Assembly: GCF_004297125.1 (NCBI RefSeq)
Contig: NZ_SCVD01000019.1
Location: 451,387-515,386 of the forward strand
Direction: 5' to 3'
DNA length: 64,000 nt
Origin: Phenylobacterium sp.
GTDB taxonomy: Bacteria > Pseudomonadota > Alphaproteobacteria > Caulobacterales > Caulobacteraceae
The translations under genes and the position numbers were made by a program. Below, piece after piece: positions 19,737 to 29,408 of this stretch. How positions within the stretch are numbered: position 1 is the stretch's first letter; each line of letters opens with the position of its first letter. The notes beneath the pieces were generated by a model. That model searched no databases, had not been told where the DNA came from, and saw only the letters and a list, made by a program, of their open reading frames with translations.

Positions 19737-20579
19737 CTGGACCTCGCCGTCTTCTTTGCCGTGCTGGCCGCCGCCCTGATGCACGCGAGCTGGAACGCGG
19801 TCGTGCGCGTGGGCCTGGACCGCTTCAACTCGATCCTGCTGCTATCGATGACCCAGAGCGCGCTGGCGCTCGCGCTGCTGCCGTTCGTGCCGGTCCCAGC
19901 GGCGGCGTCGTGGCCCTGGGCGGCCGCGGCGGCCCTGCTGCATACAGGCTACAAGCTGTTCCTCATCCGCGCCTACCAGCACGGCGACCTCTCGCAGATC
20001 TATCCCCTCGCCCGGGGCGCGGCCCCGCCGATCGTGGCGGTGGGCGGCGTGATCCTACTGGGCGAACATCTGCCGCCGACGGGCTGGGCGGCGGTCGCGC
20101 TGATCGCGGGCGGCGTGGCCCTGATGGCCGCCCGCGGCGGTTCGGGAACCACGCGGCTCTCAGGCCAAGCCCTGGGCTATGCGCTGGCCACCGCGGGGTT
20201 CGTGGCCGGCTACACCCTGGTGGACGGGCAGGGCGCGCGGCTGGCCGGGTCAGCCACCGCCTTCGCCATGTGGATGTTCGTCGGCGATGGTCTGGTCATG
20301 CTCGCCTATGCGATGGTGACCCGCGGGCCGAAGGCGCCGCTGGCGGTCGCCTCGTCCTGGCGCACCGGCCTGCCGGCGGGTGCGCTGTCGCTGGGTTCGT
20401 ACTGGATCGCGCTGTGGGCCTTCACCCGCGCTCCGGTGGCCCTGGTCGCCGCGCTGCGAGAGACCAGCGTGCTCTTCGCCATGCTGATCGGCGTGCTCGT
20501 GCTGAAGGAGCGGGCCGGCCGCTGGCGCTGGCTCGCCGCCCTGGGCATCGGGGCGGGCGTCATGGCCATGCGGCTCTAA
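19737..20579 (+). CDS. EamA/DMT-family transporter
   Basis: A polytopic inner-membrane transporter of the drug/metabolite superfamily with about ten hydrophobic segments in two EamA repeats (about 1-135 and 145-278). FAVLAAALMHASWNAVVRVG is a typical N-terminus for the group. The start is uncertain. A CTG at 19737 has GGGAG six bases upstream and gives the expected N-terminus; a GTG at 19761 and TTG codons at 19641 and 19650 are alternatives. An ATG far upstream at 19458 would run antisense through the MAPEG gene and add a low-complexity tail, so it was rejected. Substrate unknown. Confidence 0.85.
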   Translation: MDLAVFFAVLAAALMHASWNAVVRVGLDRFNSILLLSMTQSALALALLPFVPVPAAASWPWAAAAALLHTGYKLFLIRAYQHGDLSQIYPLARGAAPPIVAVGGVILLGEHLPPTGWAAVALIAGGVALMAARGGSGTTRLSGQALGYALATAGFVAGYTLVDGQGARLAGSATAFAMWMFVGDGLVMLAYAMVTRGPKAPLAVASSWRTGLPAGALSLGSYWIALWAFTRAPVALVAALRETSVLFAMLIGVLVLKERAGRWRWLAALGIGAGVMAMRL

Positions 20580-20620
20580 GCGGCCATTGACGGGGGCGGC
20601 CAAGCGCCGCTTAAGGGCGC

Positions 20621-21535
20621 GTGTCTCCGCCGCCCGCCCATACGCCGGCCAACCAGGTCGTCCTCGGCATCGCCTTCCGCGTCGCCGCGATGGCCTGCAT
20701 GGCCTGTCTTTCGGCGATCGTGAAGTGGACCGGCTCGCGCGGGATCCCGGTCTTCGAGATCATCCTCTTCCGCAACCTGTTCGCCTTCGTACCGCTCGGC
20801 CTCTACATCGCCCGGACCACCGGGTGGGAGGTGCTGAAGACGCAGCGGCCGTTCGGGCACCTGGCCCGCGCCACCGTGGGCCTCGCCGGCATGGTCTGCG
20901 GGTTCTCGGCGGTCCAGCACCTGCCGCTGACCGAGGCGACGGCGCTTCAGTTCACCTCGCCGCTGTTCATGACCGCGCTGTCTGCCCTGCTGTTGTCGGA
21001 GAAGGTCGGCCGCCACCGGTGGGGGGCGGTGATTGTCGGGTTCCTGGGCGTGCTGATCATGGCCCGCCCGCTGCCGGGCCATATGAACGTGATCGGCGTC
21101 ACGCTCGGAATCCTCAGCGCCCTGGGCGCGGCCGGCGCCATGGTGGCGATCCGCCAGATCGCCGACACCGAGCGGGGGCCGACGATCGTCTTCTACTTCA
21201 CCCTGGGGGGCGTCGTGCTGGGCGCCGCCGGGTCGATCTTTCACTGGGTGACGCCCGATCCCTCGACCCTGGCCCTGCTGATCCTGGCTGGCCTGATCGG
21301 CGGGGTCGGGCAACTCTTCCTCACGGAGGCGCTGCGCCAGGCTCCCATCGGGGTGATCGCGCCGTTCGACTACACCCAGTTGATCTGGGCCGGCGTGCTC
21401 GGCCTGGTGATCTGGGGGGAACTGCCCCATCCGCTAACCCTGGTCGGCGCCGTCGTGGTCGCCGCCAGCGGCGTCTACATCCTGCACCGGGAGCTGCGCC
21501 GGTTCCGCAGGCCCGAGGCCTCACCCCGGAATTGA
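20621..21535 (+). CDS. EamA/DMT-family transporter
   Basis: A second drug/metabolite transporter, 304 residues, starting with GTG at 20621, 41 bases after the first. Ten predicted membrane segments are arranged as two EamA repeats; the first shows FRNLFAFVPLGLYI and LPLTEATALQFTSPLFMTAL, the second GLIGGVGQLFLTEALRQAP. This pattern matches a widespread alphaproteobacterial subgroup that includes S-adenosylmethionine uptake transporters, but the substrate is not predictable from sequence. It is not a close duplicate of its neighbour despite sharing the family. Confidence 0.9.
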   Translation: MSPPPAHTPANQVVLGIAFRVAAMACMACLSAIVKWTGSRGIPVFEIILFRNLFAFVPLGLYIARTTGWEVLKTQRPFGHLARATVGLAGMVCGFSAVQHLPLTEATALQFTSPLFMTALSALLLSEKVGRHRWGAVIVGFLGVLIMARPLPGHMNVIGVTLGILSALGAAGAMVAIRQIADTERGPTIVFYFTLGGVVLGAAGSIFHWVTPDPSTLALLILAGLIGGVGQLFLTEALRQAPIGVIAPFDYTQLIWAGVLGLVIWGELPHPLTLVGAVVVAASGVYILHRELRRFRRPEASPRN

Positions 21536-21588
21536 CACAACGGCGTTACAGGCGGACTCTTGTTCCGTTCAGGTCCTGGAGCGCTCCG

Positions 21589-22152
21589 ATGCTCAAGACG
21601 GCTCACCTTCTCGCCCTCGCCGCCGGCGTGGGTCTCCTCGGCGTCGCCGGCGCCTCGCAGGCGGCGGTCACCGTCCTCGGCGGCGGCATGGCCCGCCAGT
21701 GCTCGGCCGCTGCGCTCGGCGGTGAATCGGACGCCAAGTTCGAGGACATCTGCAGCCAGGCCCTCGACAGCGAGATCCTCAGCCTGCGCGACCGGGCCGG
21801 CACCTATGTGAACCGGGGCATCCTGAAGCTGCGGCGCAAGGCCTTCGCGACCGCCCAGTTCGACTTCAACCGCGCCATCCAGACACAGCCCGACATGGGC
21901 GAGGCCTATGTGAACAGAGGCGCCGCCGCCGTCGGCGCGCGCCGCTACTCGGAAGGCCTCGCCGACCTCAACAAGGCGCTGGAGCTGGGCCTCGAAGAGC
22001 CCGAAAAGGCCTATTATAACCGCGCCCTGGCCTATGAGGGTCTCGACAACATGAAGGCCGCCTATTTCGACTACCGGAAGGCCGTCGAGCTGAAGCCCGA
22101 GTGGGAGCAGCCGAAGCAGGAATTGGCCCGCTTCACCGTGGAACGCCGCTAG
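21589..22152 (+). CDS. Secreted TPR-repeat protein
   Basis: A 187-residue exported protein. A signal peptide (about 1-25, ending GASQAA) precedes a short Cys-containing segment and three to four tetratricopeptide repeats, visible as TYVNRGILKLRRKAFATAQF, EAYVNRGAAAVGARRYSEGL and KAYYNRALAYEGLDNMKAAY. The final repeat ends KAVELKPEW. Such periplasmic TPR proteins usually mediate protein-protein contacts; the partner is unknown. The ATG at 21589 is chosen because it gives the signal peptide, and a GGAG lies just upstream. The next two genes follow closely in the same direction. Confidence 0.88.
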   Translation: MLKTAHLLALAAGVGLLGVAGASQAAVTVLGGGMARQCSAAALGGESDAKFEDICSQALDSEILSLRDRAGTYVNRGILKLRRKAFATAQFDFNRAIQTQPDMGEAYVNRGAAAVGARRYSEGLADLNKALELGLEEPEKAYYNRALAYEGLDNMKAAYFDYRKAVELKPEWEQPKQELARFTVERR

Positions 22153-22166
22153 GCTTGTGGCCGTTG

Positions 22167-22183
22167 GACACCCATATGGTGTC
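22167..22183. promoter_or_regulatory. Interrupted palindrome at a translation start
   Basis: GACACC-CATAT-GGTGTC is a perfect 6-bp inverted repeat with a five-base centre, ending two bases before the ATG at 22186. It occupies the place where a ribosome binding site would be expected, and no Shine-Dalgarno sequence is otherwise seen there. It could be an operator or an RNA hairpin; chance occurrence is also possible. Confidence 0.3.
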
Positions 22184-22185
22184 TC

Positions 22186-22536
22186 ATGCGCACGCTCATC
22201 GCTCTTAGCGTTCTCACCCTCGCCGGCGCCGCGCCGGCGTTCGCCCAGGTGAACCAGTTCCAGCTGGACGACCTGCGCGCCCAGCAGCAGGCGGCGGAGC
22301 GACGATCCATCGACCAGGCCAACCAGATCCAGGCCCTGGAAGCCCGCCTGCGCGCCGATCAGGCCAGCGCCGACATGGCCGCCCAGCGCGCCGGCGTCTA
22401 CGTGCCCCGGCTTCCCGCCGTCGATCCGACCGTCAAGGGCGCGTCGGCGGCGCCTCCGAAATATCCGACCATGCCGGACTCCGTCCTGGCCGACTCCAAC
22501 AAGCGCGTCCAGGACGCCGCCCGGAACCGTCGCTGA
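22186..22536 (+). CDS. Small secreted protein of unknown function
   Basis: A 116-residue exported protein with a clear signal peptide (MRTLIALSVLTLAGAAPAFA). After cleavage comes a Gln/Ala/Arg-rich helix (about 30-72) with a coiled-coil look (DLRAQQQAAERRSIDQ), then a Pro-rich C-terminus. I do not recognise the family. It starts 33 bases after the TPR gene and its stop is separated from the following metallopeptidase ATG by one base, so the three may be co-transcribed. A short palindrome immediately precedes its ATG. Confidence 0.75.
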   Translation: MRTLIALSVLTLAGAAPAFAQVNQFQLDDLRAQQQAAERRSIDQANQIQALEARLRADQASADMAAQRAGVYVPRLPAVDPTVKGASAAPPKYPTMPDSVLADSNKRVQDAARNRR

Positions 22537-22537
22537 C

Positions 22538-23374
22538 ATGCGCTGGCAGGGGGGTGAGGGCGGTGGCAACATCGAGGACCGCCGCGGCATGGGCGCGGTC
22601 GGGGTCGGCGGCCTTGGCGTCGGCGGCGTGGTCCTGGCCCTGGTGGGCTACTTCTTCTTCGGCATCGACCCGTCGACCACCATGGGGGTCGTGAACGGGG
22701 CCGCTCCGCAGGTCCAGCAGGAAGGGGTCCGCGGGACGCCCGCCGACGAGGCCGGCCGCTTCGTCGACGTGGTCGGCCACAACGTCGACCAGGTCTGGGA
22801 AAGCCAGATGCGCGGCTATCGTCCCCCGGACGCCATCGTGATCTACGACCAGGCCACGGGCACCGGCTGCGGCATGGGCCAGTCGGCGATGGGGCCGTTC
22901 TATTGCCCGGCCGACCGCAAGGTCTATCTGGACCTGTCGTTCTGGCAGGAGCTGGAGACCAAGTTCGGGGCCGGCGGCGAGGCGGCGCGCGCCTACGTCA
23001 TCGCCCACGAGATCGGCCACCACGTCCAGAACCTGACCGGCGCCAGCGAGCAGGCGCAGCGGATGGGGGCGAAGGGCGCCGAGAGCGGCTCGGTCCGCCT
23101 TGAGCTGCAGGCCGATTGCTACGCGGGCGTCTGGGCCGCCCACGCCTCGGCCGTCTCCAATGGCCAGGTCTCGCTCGATCCGCGCGATATCGAGGACGGC
23201 CTGCGCGCCGCTTCGGCGGTGGGCGACGACACCCTGCAGAGGAAGAGCCAGGGCCAGGTGATGCCCGACGCCTTCACCCATGGCTCGTCCGAACAGCGCA
23301 TGCGCTGGTTCCGCAAGGGCGCGGAGACCGGCAATCCGGAGGCGTGCGATACGTTTGGGACGAACCGGCTCTAA
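22538..23374 (+). CDS. Putative neutral zinc metallopeptidase (YpfJ family)
   Basis: A 278-residue membrane-anchored peptidase-like protein. The N-terminus MRWQGGEGGGNIEDRRG is the family signature, followed by one TM helix (about 21-42). The periplasmic domain has the zinc-binding HEIGHH motif (H157, E158, H161) and the downstream LELQADCYAGVWAAH stretch, whose Glu probably completes the site. The family is assigned as neutral zinc metallopeptidase (PF04228); its physiological substrates are not known. The gene starts two bases after the previous stop, and its own stop overlaps the convergent racemase gene by four bases. Confidence 0.93.
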   Translation: MRWQGGEGGGNIEDRRGMGAVGVGGLGVGGVVLALVGYFFFGIDPSTTMGVVNGAAPQVQQEGVRGTPADEAGRFVDVVGHNVDQVWESQMRGYRPPDAIVIYDQATGTGCGMGQSAMGPFYCPADRKVYLDLSFWQELETKFGAGGEAARAYVIAHEIGHHVQNLTGASEQAQRMGAKGAESGSVRLELQADCYAGVWAAHASAVSNGQVSLDPRDIEDGLRAASAVGDDTLQRKSQGQVMPDAFTHGSSEQRMRWFRKGAETGNPEACDTFGTNRL

Positions 23375-24075
23375 GCCGGAACGTGCGGTAGCGGCTCCCA
23401 GCGCAGGCATACGGCGACGCAGCGGCGCGCCAGCAGGTCGCCCGGATCGATCAGCTCCAGCTTCACGTCCTCGTCCTCCAGCACAAGCGGAACCTCGGTG
23501 CAGCCGGCGATCAGCACCTCGGCGCCCAGCTTGCGCAGCTCCTCGGCGTAGCCCTGCATCTCGCGGGTGACGTCCTCGCCCAGGTCGCCGGACTTGATCC
23601 GGTAGAGCGTGACCATGAACGCCTCCTGGCGTTCGGGCGGCAGGCTGACCAGGCTCATGGCCCGGGCGGCCAGGTACTCGCGATAGAGCTTCAGCGCTCC
23701 CTTGGTGCCCAGAACGCCGGCCCGCATGGCGCCTCCGCTCGCGGCCGCCTCGGCGCCCAGGTCGATCATGTCGATCAGCGGCAGGCCCGAGGCCCGCTGG
23801 ATCAGGTCGGCGTGGGCGTGGGCTGTATTGCAGGGCATGGCCAGCACCTCCGCCCCGGCCCCGTGCAGGGCGCCCGCCATCTCGGCCAGCACCGCGCCGG
23901 CGCCCGAGCCCGGCACGTTGCGGTCCGGCGCCTTGGGGTTGATGTCGGCGATGACCCGGAGATGGTCCTGGTCCTTCTCGGCCGGGGTGTAGGCTTGCAG
24001 ACGCGCCAGGAACTCGACCGTCGCGGCCGGTCCCATCCCGCCCAGGACGCCGAGCGTCAGGGGCTCGGCGGTCAC
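23371..24075 (-). CDS. Aspartate/glutamate racemase-family enzyme
   Basis: A 234-residue cofactor-independent amino-acid racemase of the Asp/Glu racemase superfamily. The two catalytic cysteines lie in [10 protein letters not shown] and AGCTEVPL, and the N-terminus [19 protein letters not shown] is characteristic. The GTG start at 24075 overlaps the stop codon of the upstream gene (GTGA), so translation is coupled to a D-cysteine desulfhydrase-like enzyme. That pairing suggests joint D-amino-acid metabolism. Substrate (Asp, Glu or other) cannot be read directly. The 3' end overlaps the convergent metallopeptidase by four bases. Confidence 0.92.
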   Translation of the reverse strand: MTAEPLTLGVLGGMGPAATVEFLARLQAYTPAEKDQDHLRVIADINPKAPDRNVPGSGAGAVLAEMAGALHGAGAEVLAMPCNTAHAHADLIQRASGLPLIDMIDLGAEAAASGGAMRAGVLGTKGALKLYREYLAARAMSLVSLPPERQEAFMVTLYRIKSGDLGEDVTREMQGYAEELRKLGAEVLIAGCTEVPLVLEDEDVKLELIDPGDLLARRCVAVCLRWEPLPHVPA

Positions 24076-25088
24076 AGCTTGCCCTCCAGCTCTCCCTGGT
24101 AGCCGAACAGGCCCTGCGCGCCGCCAGTGTGCAGGAACACCACGGTCTCGCCGTCGAAGTCGCCGCGGTTGGCCAGGGCGATCAGGCCCTTCATCGCCTT
24201 GCCGGTGTAGACGGGGTCCAGGAGGATCGCGTCGGTCCGGGCGATGGTCTTCAGCGCCTCGATGACGGCGTCGTCGATCAGGCCATAGCCGGCGCCGACG
24301 AAGTCGCAGTCGGCCACCACCAGGTCGCGGGTCACCCGGTCCTCGTGGCCCAGCAGGGCGGCGGTCTCGCGGGCCAGCTTGTAGACATTGGCCTCCTGCG
24401 CCTCCTTCGGCGCGCGCACGCCGATGCCCAGCACCGGGATGTCCGCGCCCATCACCGCCAGGCCGGCCACCAGGCCCGCGTGGGTGCCGGCGCTGCCGGT
24501 GGCGGTGACGATGCGGTCGATCTCCAGCCCCGCCTCGTTGGCCTGGGCCACCAGCTCGAAGGCGCACTCGACGTAGCCGAGCGCCCCGATGCTGTTCGAG
24601 CCGCCGCCGGGGATGACGTAGGGCCGGCCGCCGGCGTCGGCCACTTCGGCCGCCACTTCCGCCAACTGCTGGTTCATGTCGGTCCCGCCCGGCACGCGGC
24701 GGATCTTCGCGCCCAGCAGCTCGTCCAGCAGGACGTTGCCCGAGCGGGTGTAGTCCACGGCCTCCGAGCCGGTGCGCTCCTCAAGGATGATCTCGCACTT
24801 CATGCCGAACTTCGCGGCCGCGGCGGCCGTTTGGCGCACGTGGTTCGACTGGACCGCGCCCTGGGTCACCAGGGTGTCGGCGTCGTTGGCGAGGGCGTCG
24901 CCCAGCAGGTATTCCAGCTTGCGGGTCTTGTTGCCGCCGCCGGCCAACCCGGTGCAGTCGTCCCGCTTGATCCAGAGGGCCGGCCCGCCGCCGCCTGGCC
25001 GCACCAGGTACTCCGTCAGTCCGGGCAGGGGCTCGAACGGCGTGGGCAGGTGCGCGAAGCGGACGGGGTTGAAGCGGGCGAGATGCAT
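24072..25088 (-). CDS. D-cysteine desulfhydrase / ACC deaminase-family PLP enzyme
   Basis: A 338-residue fold-type II pyridoxal-phosphate enzyme. The PLP lysine is K54 in [19 protein letters not shown], and the substrate loop [18 protein letters not shown] is intact. A Gly-rich phosphate-binding stretch follows ([13 protein letters not shown]). The family includes D-cysteine desulfhydrase, which makes pyruvate, sulfide and ammonia, and ACC deaminase; the sequence fits D-cysteine desulfhydrase better, but activity is inferred. Its ATG at 25088 begins the two-gene unit with the racemase, and the stop overlaps the racemase start. Confidence 0.9.
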   Translation of the reverse strand: MHLARFNPVRFAHLPTPFEPLPGLTEYLVRPGGGGPALWIKRDDCTGLAGGGNKTRKLEYLLGDALANDADTLVTQGAVQSNHVRQTAAAAAKFGMKCEIILEERTGSEAVDYTRSGNVLLDELLGAKIRRVPGGTDMNQQLAEVAAEVADAGGRPYVIPGGGSNSIGALGYVECAFELVAQANEAGLEIDRIVTATGSAGTHAGLVAGLAVMGADIPVLGIGVRAPKEAQEANVYKLARETAALLGHEDRVTRDLVVADCDFVGAGYGLIDDAVIEALKTIARTDAILLDPVYTGKAMKGLIALANRGDFDGETVVFLHTGGAQGLFGYQGELEGKL

Positions 25089-25112
25089 GCCCGTCCTGCT
25101 AGACCCGAACGG

Positions 25113-25550
25113 CTATGGCTTCAACTTCCGCGGCAGCGCGGCCACCTCTTCGGGACTCATCTTCACGATCGAGTCGACGATGCAATGGCTGGGGAAGCCA
25201 CCCCGGGAGATCGCGATATCCATGTCGATCGGCTTGCAGATGATCGACGAGCCGGGCGGCTGGCGCGTGATGATCGGGTCGGACGAGATGGCGCCGGCCA
25301 GGCAACCGCCCTTCATGGTCACCCGGTAGGTGTCCTTGCCGCCAACGTCGATCAGCAAGGTGTTCTTGTCGGCGATGGTGTGGTTGCGGATGTCGCTGCT
25401 GCGGAAGCACTGGCCGCTGGGCAGGCCCGTGCCCGACGGCGGGGCCGCCGTCGTCAGGGCGGGGGGCTTGGCCGCGAGGGCCGCCGTGGACAGGGCGACG
25501 GCGGACAGGGCGGCTGCGCTGGCAGTCAGGGCGATGATCGCCAGTTTCAT
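25113..25550 (-). CDS. Secreted DUF6491-type protein
   Basis: A 145-residue exported protein: signal peptide (about 1-27, ending STAALAA) and a small domain with CFRSSDIRNHTIADKNTLLI and conserved Cys residues (for example GGCLAG, IICKPI and SHCIVD) that could form disulfides. The pattern resembles the DUF6491 family of alphaproteobacterial periplasmic proteins, of unknown function. The start at 25550 is supported by an AGGAGA sequence eight bases upstream. The gene diverges from the thiC leader, which shares the upstream region. Confidence 0.8.
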   Translation of the reverse strand: MKLAIIALTASAAALSAVALSTAALAAKPPALTTAAPPSGTGLPSGQCFRSSDIRNHTIADKNTLLIDVGGKDTYRVTMKGGCLAGAISSDPIITRQPPGSSIICKPIDMDIAISRGGFPSHCIVDSIVKMSPEEVAALPRKLKP

Positions 25551-25654
25551 CGGCGGTTCTCCTTGCTCGTCCCCGCGACATGATACGCGCAGCGGAGCTG
25601 TACGTCTTCGCATTTGAAGCTGGCGGCCGTCTGACAACAGGCTTACTTTGGCGC

Positions 25655-25746
25655 CATCCTCGGGGGGCCGCGCTGGAGCGGCTGAGAGGTGGGTGAGCCC
25701 ACGACCCGTCGAACCTGATCCGGGTCATGCCGGCGAAGGGAAGGGC
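25655..25746 (+). promoter_or_regulatory. TPP riboswitch (THI element) controlling thiC
   Basis: The conserved thiamine pyrophosphate aptamer is readable: CTGAGA at 25682-25687, ACCC at 25703-25706, GAACCTGATC at 25711-25720 and the closing CGAAGGGAA around 25734-25742. The element ends about 55 bases before the thiC ATG, whose GAGGA Shine-Dalgarno lies at 25786-25790. In proteobacteria such elements usually repress by hiding the ribosome binding site or by premature termination; which applies here is not determined. Confidence 0.93.
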
Positions 25747-25787
25747 CTATCCACCCCGCCTGACGCCCGTGATCCGTCCATATTTGA

Positions 25788-27635
<1,848 letters not shown>

Positions 27636-27736
27636 CGCCGAAAAGAATCTTCGCGCCGGCCTGACCCGTCACGCTGGCGGTCGGCGCCTTACCCCTTGGG
27701 ACGCTTGAAACGTCCGATGCAAAGGGGTGCCTTGTG

Positions 27737-28489
27737 ATGAAGACGATGTTTGCCGCCGCGGCCGCCGTGGCGCTGCTCTCGGTCGCGACCTCCGCCGGCG
27801 CGGTGGCGACCGATCTCTCCACCTGGACCCGCGAGGGAACGGGCGGCACGTGGGTTCTCGCCGGGGACAACAACTCGGTCACCCAGACGGTGAACGGCGC
27901 TCCCACGGTCTTCTACAGCGACTTCAACGCCATTGGCCGTTCGCTGTCGGGCACGATCCGCGTCAACGGGTCGAGCGACGATGACTTCATCGGCTTCGTG
28001 GTGGGCTTCAATCCCGGCGAGCTCGGCGGACCCAGCGACTTCCTGCTGATCGACTGGAAGCAGCTCAGCCAGAGCTTCCATGGCTTCGCCCCCGTCGGGC
28101 TGGCGGTCTCGCAGGTGACCAATGGACTGGCCGACAACGCCGGCGCCTGGGCCCACAACAGCCTCGGCGTCACCGAGCTCGCCCGCGGCGCCACCCTGGG
28201 CAGCACCGGCTGGGCGGATTTCACCACCTACACCTTCGACATCGAATACACCGCCACCAACCTCAAGGTGGCCGTGAACGGGGTGACCCAGTTCGACCTC
28301 GACGGGACCTTCGGCGACGGACGGTTCGGCTTCTACAACTACTCCCAGGCCAACGTGACCTACGCCGGAATCGAGGACAGGATCCTTCCGCCGACAGGTG
28401 GGGTCCCGGAACCCGGCGCCTGGGTGATGATGATCCTGGGCTTCGGCGCGGCGGGGACGATGATCCGCCGCCGCGCGGTCATCGCCTGA
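27737..28489 (+). CDS. PEPxxWA-CTERM protein with thrombospondin C-terminal-like domain
   Basis: A 250-residue exported protein: signal peptide about 1-24, a beta-rich domain, and a C-terminal sorting signal composed of VPEPGAWVMMILGFGAAG plus an Arg cluster (IRRR). The sequence SDDDFIGFVVGFN followed by FLLIDWKQ matches the calcium-binding thrombospondin type-3/C-terminal lectin-like fold seen in other PEP-CTERM proteins. The anchor signal is presumably processed by an exosortase-type system that is not encoded here. ATG at 27737 is used; a GTG one codon earlier is possible. It is convergent with another PEPxxWA gene. Confidence 0.9.
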   Translation: MKTMFAAAAAVALLSVATSAGAVATDLSTWTREGTGGTWVLAGDNNSVTQTVNGAPTVFYSDFNAIGRSLSGTIRVNGSSDDDFIGFVVGFNPGELGGPSDFLLIDWKQLSQSFHGFAPVGLAVSQVTNGLADNAGAWAHNSLGVTELARGATLGSTGWADFTTYTFDIEYTATNLKVAVNGVTQFDLDGTFGDGRFGFYNYSQANVTYAGIEDRILPPTGGVPEPGAWVMMILGFGAAGTMIRRRAVIA

Positions 28490-28497
28490 CCGCTTGG

Positions 28498-29235
28498 CTA
28501 GGCCAGGGCCGCCCGGCGCCGCATCATGGCGCCGGCGGCGGCGAAGCCCAGGATCATCAGCGCCCAGGCTGACGGTTCCGGCGCCGCGCCGGCCTCGAAG
28601 ACACGCGCGCTCGTGATCGTGCCGCGGATGTCATAGGCCTGATCGTAGCCGCGTCCGGCGTTCTGCACCTGCCGCAGGAAGCTCGCCGTGCCATAGGCGC
28701 CGGCGGACGCCGGGTTCCAGGCTTCGCCCATGTCGAACGGGATCAGGGTCGGCGAGGTGAAGCTCGCCGTGGCCGAGTGGTAGTCATATGCCGTGCCGCC
28801 GACCGGCGACGGCACGTACCGCCCGCCCACTCCGCTCATGTAGAGCGAGCCCATGGGGGCGCCGGGGCTGCTGACGCGCTCGGTGTTCCCGTAGGTGGTG
28901 GCGTCGGTCTTGTAGTCCTGAAGATCCTGCTGGCCGTTGATCTCGATCAGGGCCGAGAGGATCGGCGAGGCGCCGTCGTAGCCCGCGCGGATGTAGTCGA
29001 AATAGCCGCTGCAGCACGGGTTGTAGATCGACGTGGCGCCGAGGCTCGGGTCGAAGGTGAAGGTGGCCGTGTAGGTCATCCCCACCAGGTTCGCCGATCC
29101 GAAGGTCATGTCCGAGGTCGACTGGGTGACCACGCCCTGGAAGGTGGCCACCATCAGGGCCGCCTGGGCCGATCCGGCCGCGCCGGACAACGCGACGATC
29201 GCCGCGCCGGCGGCCAGAAAACGCTTGAGACGCAT
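28498..29235 (-). CDS. PEPxxWA-CTERM exported protein
   Basis: A 245-residue secreted protein with a signal peptide (about 1-26, ending GSAQA) and the C-terminal signal APEPSAWALMILGFAAAG followed by RRR. The central region is beta-rich and has no recognised domain; it contains a Cys pair in YNPCCSGYFDY. Its stop lies nine bases from that of the convergent PEPxxWA gene. ATG at 29235 is preceded by GGGGAG with eight bases spacing; a GTG one codon upstream is an alternative. The two neighbours share only the sorting signal, so this is not a simple duplication. Confidence 0.9.
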   Translation of the reverse strand: MRLKRFLAAGAAIVALSGAAGSAQAALMVATFQGVVTQSTSDMTFGSANLVGMTYTATFTFDPSLGATSIYNPCCSGYFDYIRAGYDGASPILSALIEINGQQDLQDYKTDATTYGNTERVSSPGAPMGSLYMSGVGGRYVPSPVGGTAYDYHSATASFTSPTLIPFDMGEAWNPASAGAYGTASFLRQVQNAGRGYDQAYDIRGTITSARVFEAGAAPEPSAWALMILGFAAAGAMMRRRAALA

Positions 29236-29408
29236 CACAGGAACTCCCCCAAAAAGGCCGCCGCGTCGGAACGCTCGCGGCGGTCCGGACAGGCTGGGGG
29301 CTCGGAGACCCTATCGCAGCCCCCGAATGGGGGTGCGATTTGATGGCGATCTCCCGCGACAGGCGAAGCCGGGGCGTACACTTCGCCCCTCGGGCGAATG
29401 CGACGGTC

